Shown here: piece by piece, positions 38,889-42,265 of the stretch
How positions within the stretch are numbered: the stretch's first letter is position 1
How the letters are laid out: each line of letters begins with the position of its first letter
DNA from: Pseudonocardia sp. 73-21
GTDB taxonomy: Bacteria > Actinomycetota > Actinomycetes > Mycobacteriales > Pseudonocardiaceae
Assembly (NCBI RefSeq): GCF_001899645.1
Contig: NZ_MKVV01000090.1
Location: forward strand, 1 to 42,265
Length of the DNA: 42,265 nt
Reading direction: 5' to 3'
Translations under genes and position numbers: made by a program
Notes under the pieces: generated by a model
What the model saw: the letters and a program-made list of their open reading frames with translations, nothing else
Told to the model about the DNA's origin: nothing
Database searches by the model: none

Positions 38889-39776
38889 ATGATCGACAGC
38901 GCCGGAACCACCGTCGACGACCGACCGGTCGTGGTCGGGGTCGACGGTTCCGAGTCCGCGCGGGACGCCGCGGCCTGGGCCGCCGACCTGGCCGCGATCT
39001 GGGGCGCACCCCTGCACCTGCTCACCGTCGGCGCGGGGCCCGGGGACGGCCGCATCGCCGAGCTGCGTGACGCGGCCGAGCGCGACGGCGCCCACCCGGT
39101 GCTCGTCGAGACGGTGGTGGGCGAGGTCGTGGACGTCCTGGCGGACCAGGCCCGTGCGGCCCGGATGCTGGTGCTCGGCAGCTACGGCGACGGGGCCTGG
39201 TCGGGCATGATCGCCGGCGAGGTGGCGATCACGATGCTCGACCGCGTGAGCTGCCCCGTCGCGGTCGTGCGCGGGACCACGCGGCAGATCCCGCCGCCCC
39301 GCGGCGGCCCCGTCGTCGTCGGGGTGGACGGCTCGACGGCCGGTCGCGCCGCGCTGGCGCTCGCCGCCGACCTCGCCGCGTCGCTGGGGGCCCGGCTCCT
39401 CGCCGTGCACGCCTGGTCGGACATCGCCTACGGCGTGGACGGGGCCGCCCACCGCCGCCCCGAGGACGGATCGGTCCTCGCGGGACGCGCGTCCGACCTG
39501 CTCGACGCCGAGCTCGCCGGACCGGCACGGGATCATCCCAGCCTGGTCGTGAACCGCTCCGTCGTCGCCGACACCCCGCTGCGGGCCCTGCTCGCGGCCG
39601 CGTCCGGGGCCCGGATGGTGGTCGTCGGCCACCGCGGGACCGGGACGGGCGGCAGGCTCGGGTCGACCAGCCGGGCTCTCGTCGAGTTCGTGCCCTGCCC
39701 GGTCGTGGTGGCCGGGCACGGGAACGACGTCGCGACGGACCGGCCTGCCGTCGCGACCACCGGGTTCTCGTCGTGA
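38889..39776 (+). CDS. universal stress protein, two Usp domains
   Basis: This 295-residue protein has two Usp domains. VVVGVDGSESARDAAAWAAD starts the first and VVVGVDGSTAGRAALALAAD the second. The second domain has GHRGTGTGGRLGSTSRAL, close to the G-x2-G-x9-G-S motif, while the first has GSYGDGAWSGMIAGEVAITM, which lacks the final Ser/Thr, so only one domain may bind ATP. ATG 38889 has GGGAGGA about 9 nt upstream. Its TGA overlaps the GTG of the flavodoxin gene. It heads a run of four overlapping genes ending in a hydrogenase-like large subunit. Confidence 0.92.
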   Translation: MIDSAGTTVDDRPVVVGVDGSESARDAAAWAADLAAIWGAPLHLLTVGAGPGDGRIAELRDAAERDGAHPVLVETVVGEVVDVLADQARAARMLVLGSYGDGAWSGMIAGEVAITMLDRVSCPVAVVRGTTRQIPPPRGGPVVVGVDGSTAGRAALALAADLAASLGARLLAVHAWSDIAYGVDGAAHRRPEDGSVLAGRASDLLDAELAGPARDHPSLVVNRSVVADTPLRALLAAASGARMVVVGHRGTGTGGRLGSTSRALVEFVPCPVVVAGHGNDVATDRPAVATTGFSS

Positions 39777-40270
39777 CGAGCGTCCTCATCGCCGTGGCCG
39801 GCCGGCACGGGGCCACCACCGAGATCGGCGAGGAGATCGCCGGCGTGCTGCGCCGCGAGCTGCCCGGCGCCGACGTCGAGGTGCGCGACGCCGCGGACCC
39901 GGGCGAGCTGCAGCGCTTCGACGCGGTGGTGGTCGGCAGCGCCATCTACATGGGGCGCTGGCTGCCCGTGGCCCGGCACCTCGTCGAAACCCACCGCGCG
40001 CAGCTCGCGGCGGTGCCGCTGTGGATGTTCTCCAGCGGCCCGCTGGGTGACCCGCCCCGCCCCGTCGACGACCTGACCGAGGTGACGGCACTGGGAACGA
40101 GCGTCGGGGCGCGCGACCACACCGTCTTCTCCGGCCGCCTCGACCCCTCCGACCTGCGGTGGACCGAACGGCTCGCCGTGCGCGCCGTGCACGCCCCCGC
40201 CGGCGACTTCCGCGACCACGACGCCATCCGCACGTGGGCGCGCGAGGTGGCCGCGGCTCTGGCCACGTGA
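39773..40270 (+). CDS. flavodoxin-domain protein
   Basis: This 165-residue FMN-binding flavodoxin-like protein resembles the HemG and menaquinone-dependent protoporphyrinogen oxidase group. VLIAVAGRHGATTEIGEEIA (4-23) is the phosphate-binding loop, FDAVVVGSAIYMGRWLP (about 49-65) and MFSSGPLGDPP (about 87-97) are the two isoalloxazine loops. GTG 39773 overlaps the Usp stop (GTGA), and its own stop overlaps the next GTG. The tight coupling suggests that it serves the same complex as the hydrogenase-like subunits, perhaps as an electron carrier, which is inference. A role in heme synthesis is the alternative. Confidence 0.85.
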   Translation: MTSVLIAVAGRHGATTEIGEEIAGVLRRELPGADVEVRDAADPGELQRFDAVVVGSAIYMGRWLPVARHLVETHRAQLAAVPLWMFSSGPLGDPPRPVDDLTEVTALGTSVGARDHTVFSGRLDPSDLRWTERLAVRAVHAPAGDFRDHDAIRTWAREVAAALAT

Positions 40271-40752
40271 CGGGTCTGTGGCGGGCGATCCGGCGGATCG
40301 GCCGCACGGCCGAGCCCGCGCCTGCGGCACCGGTCGCGCCGCGCCCGGCCGCCGCGGTGGAGCTGGGCGGTTCGGTCAACGTCCGCCACGTCGACGCCGG
40401 GTCGTGCAACGGCTGCGAGGTGGAGATCGGCTCGGCGTTCGGGCCCGTGTACGACGCCGAGCGCTACGGCGCCCGGCTGGTCGCGTCGCCGCGGCACGCG
40501 GACGTCCTGGTGGTCACGGGCGTGGTCACGCGCAACATGGCCGAGCCGCTGCGACGCACCTACGAGGCCGTGCCGGAGCCGGGGCTCGTCGTGGCCGTGG
40601 GTGACTGTGCCCGCAACTGCGGCGTGTTCGCCGGGGCCTACGGCGTCACCGGAGCGGTGGGCGACGTCGTGCCCGTCGCTCTGGAGGTGCCCGGTTGCCC
40701 GCCGCGCCCGGACGCGATCGTCGCGGCACTGCGCACGCTGACCGGCCGATGA
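40267..40752 (+). CDS. hydrogenase-type small subunit (NuoB/HycG-like), Ehr type
   Basis: This 161-residue protein is of the NuoB/group-4 hydrogenase small-subunit family, which carries one [4Fe-4S] cluster beside the large subunit. Likely cluster ligands are Cys47 and Cys50 (SCNGCEVEI), Cys114 (GDCARNCG; Cys118 is also present) and Cys144 (VPGCPPRP). The first 35 residues are an Ala/Pro-rich leader. GTG 40267 overlaps the flavodoxin stop and its own stop overlaps the large-subunit ATG. The cluster site is intact although the partner has lost its nickel site, as known for energy-converting hydrogenase-related (Ehr) complexes such as the M. tuberculosis Rv0082-Rv0087 locus. Confidence 0.88.
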   Translation: MTGLWRAIRRIGRTAEPAPAAPVAPRPAAAVELGGSVNVRHVDAGSCNGCEVEIGSAFGPVYDAERYGARLVASPRHADVLVVTGVVTRNMAEPLRRTYEAVPEPGLVVAVGDCARNCGVFAGAYGVTGAVGDVVPVALEVPGCPPRPDAIVAALRTLTGR

Positions 40753-41975
40753 CGGCCCCGCTCCTGCTCGCGGCACTCGGGACGGGATCGGCCGCGGTCC
40801 TCGCGGCGCTCGTGGTCCCCCGCCGGGGGCGGCCGGCGGCCGTCGGGGCCCTCACCGGTGTCTCGGGGGCACTCGGCGCCGCGGCCGGGACCGTGGCGCT
40901 GCTGGGCGGAGTGGAGGGGCCGGGGGTGTTCGAGATCCCGGTCGGCCCCGTGCACGCGGGGATGATCGAGCCCGGGCACTTCCGGTTCTCCGTGGTCGGC
41001 GAGACGATCCTGAAGTTCAAGGCGCGGCTGTGGTTCGTGCACCGCGGCGTCGAGAAGCTGTTCCAGGGCCGGCGCCCGGGCGACGGTGTCGAGCTGGTCG
41101 AGCGGATCAGCAGCGACACCTCCGTCGGGCACACGCTGGCCTTCAGCCAGGCCGTCGAGGACGCCATCGGCACCGCCGTCGACGTGGACACCCGGCGTCG
41201 CCGGTCGGTGGTGCTGGAGCTCGAACGCCTCTACAACCACGTCACCGACATCGGGGCGCTGTGCAACGACGTCGGCCACGGCGTGCTCAACGCCCACGCG
41301 CTGCGCGTCAAGGAGCAGCTACTGCGCGTCAACGACCGGGTCACCGGGCACCGGCTGCTGCGCGGCGCGCTGTCGCCCGGCGCGGCCGACCTGCGCGAGC
41401 TGCCCGACGTCGCGGAGCTGGAGCGGATCGCCGCCGACGTGGCGGAGACCGTCGGGCTCGCGCTCGGCCACAGCGTGGTGCGCGACCGCTTCACCGGCAC
41501 CGCCGTGCTCACCGCGGCCCAGGCGTCCGACATCGGGGCACTGGGCTACGTCGCCCGCGCCAGCGGCCTGCTGGTCGACGCCCGCCACGACCATCCGACG
41601 GTCGCGCCGCTCCCCCGCCTCGTCCACGAGCCCACCGGCGGTGACGTGCTGGCCCGGTTCTGCGTGCGGGCTGCGGAGTTCGCGCGGTCCGTGGCGATCA
41701 TCGTCGCGACGGTGGCGGAGCTCGACGGTCGTCCCGCGGCTGCGCCGTCCGCGCCGACGGGCGGGCCCGGGTCGGGCATCGTCGAGGGGTGGCGCGGCAG
41801 CATCGTGCACCGCGTCGAGCTCGGCCCCGACGGGACTCTGACCAGGGTGAAGGTGGTGGACCCGAGCTTCCACAACTGGCCGGCGCTGCCGGTGGCGCTG
41901 GCCGACACGATCGTTCCCGACTTCCCGCTGGCCAACAAGAGCTTCGGCCTCTCCTACGCGGGCAACGACCTGTGA
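40749..41975 (+). CDS. hydrogenase-like large subunit without Ni site, fused to two membrane helices
   Basis: This 408-residue protein is mainly the HycE/NuoD-type large subunit (about 57-408): EIPVGPVHAGMIEPGHFRFS, RLWFVHRGVEKLF, and the C-terminal NKSFGLSYAGNDL. The four Ni-ligand cysteines are absent: ERISSDTSVGH (118-128) replaces ERxCGxCxxxH, with Ser121 and Thr124, and DPSFHN (371-376) replaces DPCxxC. It also lacks the NuoC-like N-terminal domain usual in HycE. Instead residues 3-23 and 29-53 are two hydrophobic helices resembling the start of a HyfB-type antiporter-like subunit. ATG 40749 overlaps the small-subunit stop. No membrane subunit genes are present, so an in-frame deletion fusion is likely. 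Confidence 0.85.
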   Translation: MTAPLLLAALGTGSAAVLAALVVPRRGRPAAVGALTGVSGALGAAAGTVALLGGVEGPGVFEIPVGPVHAGMIEPGHFRFSVVGETILKFKARLWFVHRGVEKLFQGRRPGDGVELVERISSDTSVGHTLAFSQAVEDAIGTAVDVDTRRRRSVVLELERLYNHVTDIGALCNDVGHGVLNAHALRVKEQLLRVNDRVTGHRLLRGALSPGAADLRELPDVAELERIAADVAETVGLALGHSVVRDRFTGTAVLTAAQASDIGALGYVARASGLLVDARHDHPTVAPLPRLVHEPTGGDVLARFCVRAAEFARSVAIIVATVAELDGRPAAAPSAPTGGPGSGIVEGWRGSIVHRVELGPDGTLTRVKVVDPSFHNWPALPVALADTIVPDFPLANKSFGLSYAGNDL

Positions 41976-41979
41976 CGGC

Positions 41980-42265
41980 TCACCGGCCGGTGCCGAGGTA
42001 GCGACCGGGGTCGCCGTTCGCCCGGGCGCCGGTGTCGAGCCAGCGCGCGAACCCGTCGGGGTCGCGTCGGTGGAGCTCGTCGAGCAGCTCGCGGCGCTGG
42101 TCGACGACGCGGTCCCGGTCCGGACCGGACGGGGTGTCGAGCAGCGCGAGGTAGCTGCGGCGCCAGGTGAGGCACAGCTCGGCGGTGGTCGTCTCGGGAG
42201 CCACGGACTCGATCACCGGCGGGGCGGCGGGTGCGGGAGCCGGTGACGGCGGCGTCCACGCTCGG
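41980..42265 (-). CDS. small hypothetical protein, possibly 5'-partial
   Basis: A GTG at 42216 gives a 78-residue protein: MIESVAPETTTAELCLTWRR, SYLALLDTP, RRELLDELHRRDPDGFARWL and GARANGDPGRYLGTGR. The helix pair with a DPxGFARWL and GDPGRYL ending is a pattern seen in small actinobacterial proteins of unknown function. The same frame stays open to the window edge with a Pro/Ala-rich run, so the true start may lie further upstream and the protein may be longer. Its stop is only 4 bp from the convergent large-subunit stop. Confidence 0.6.
   Translation of the reverse strand, partial: RAWTPPSPAPAPAAPPVIESVAPETTTAELCLTWRRSYLALLDTPSGPDRDRVVDQRRELLDELHRRDPDGFARWLDTGARANGDPGRYLGTGR

Noticed and set aside
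40267..41975. An active [NiFe] hydrogenase
   Set aside because: All four nickel-ligand cysteines are missing in the large subunit, so hydrogen chemistry at such a site is not possible.

Overview
The window is high-GC DNA with dense, often overlapping genes, many GTG starts and many apparently leaderless promoters. This points to an actinobacterium. The gene families and intergenic repeats suggest Pseudonocardiales, but that is an inference from gene content, not from a marker gene. No rRNA, tRNA, CRISPR array or intact insertion sequence was seen.

Bases 1-3807 form a left flank: an unassignable edge, an acyl-CoA dehydrogenase, a truncated Phd-type antitoxin that ends in a short tandem repeat, and a coupled pair (NCS1 permease, cysteine hydrolase) on the minus strand.

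Bases 3866-33135 are a conserved actinobacterial core block. From memory, the order matches Mycobacterium tuberculosis Rv2199c-Rv2220: ctaF, ctaC, asnB, adenosine kinase, HesB-type Fe-S protein, glycerate kinase, DUF3043, cobT, cobS, ilvE, gcvT, pepA/B, dlaT/sucB, a TIGR01777 protein, lipB, lipA, DUF4191, RDD protein, glnA. It joins respiration (cytochrome c oxidase II and IV), nitrogen assimilation (AsnB, GlnA), cobalamin lower-loop assembly (CobU/T/S), one-carbon and branched-chain metabolism, and lipoate synthesis (LipB, LipA) next to lipoate users (E2, GcvT) and Lpd. Local differences are cobU beside cobT, lpd beside the E2 gene, a TetR/SRPBCC/APC-permease insertion with a decayed HAD gene, lipB inverted, and an LLM/SDR insertion with a frameshifted SDR.

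Bases 33287-42265 are an accessory redox and stress region. It has an F420-type LLM oxidoreductase, a coupled PfpI/zinc dehydrogenase pair, two divergent DUF1990-like genes, and two divergent universal stress protein genes. The second stress gene starts a run of four genes, each overlapping the next by 4 nt: USP, flavodoxin, hydrogenase-type small subunit and large subunit. The large subunit lacks all four Ni-ligand cysteines, as in energy-converting hydrogenase-related (Ehr) complexes. It also lacks its usual N-terminal domain and instead begins with two membrane segments resembling the start of an antiporter-like subunit. No membrane subunit genes follow. This minimal module is the most unusual item in the window.

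Two regulatory themes recur. Many genes have a TANNNT hexamer 6-8 nt before the start codon, which predicts leaderless mRNAs. Several divergent pairs pack both promoters, and in one case a TetR-type operator, into 14-40 bp.
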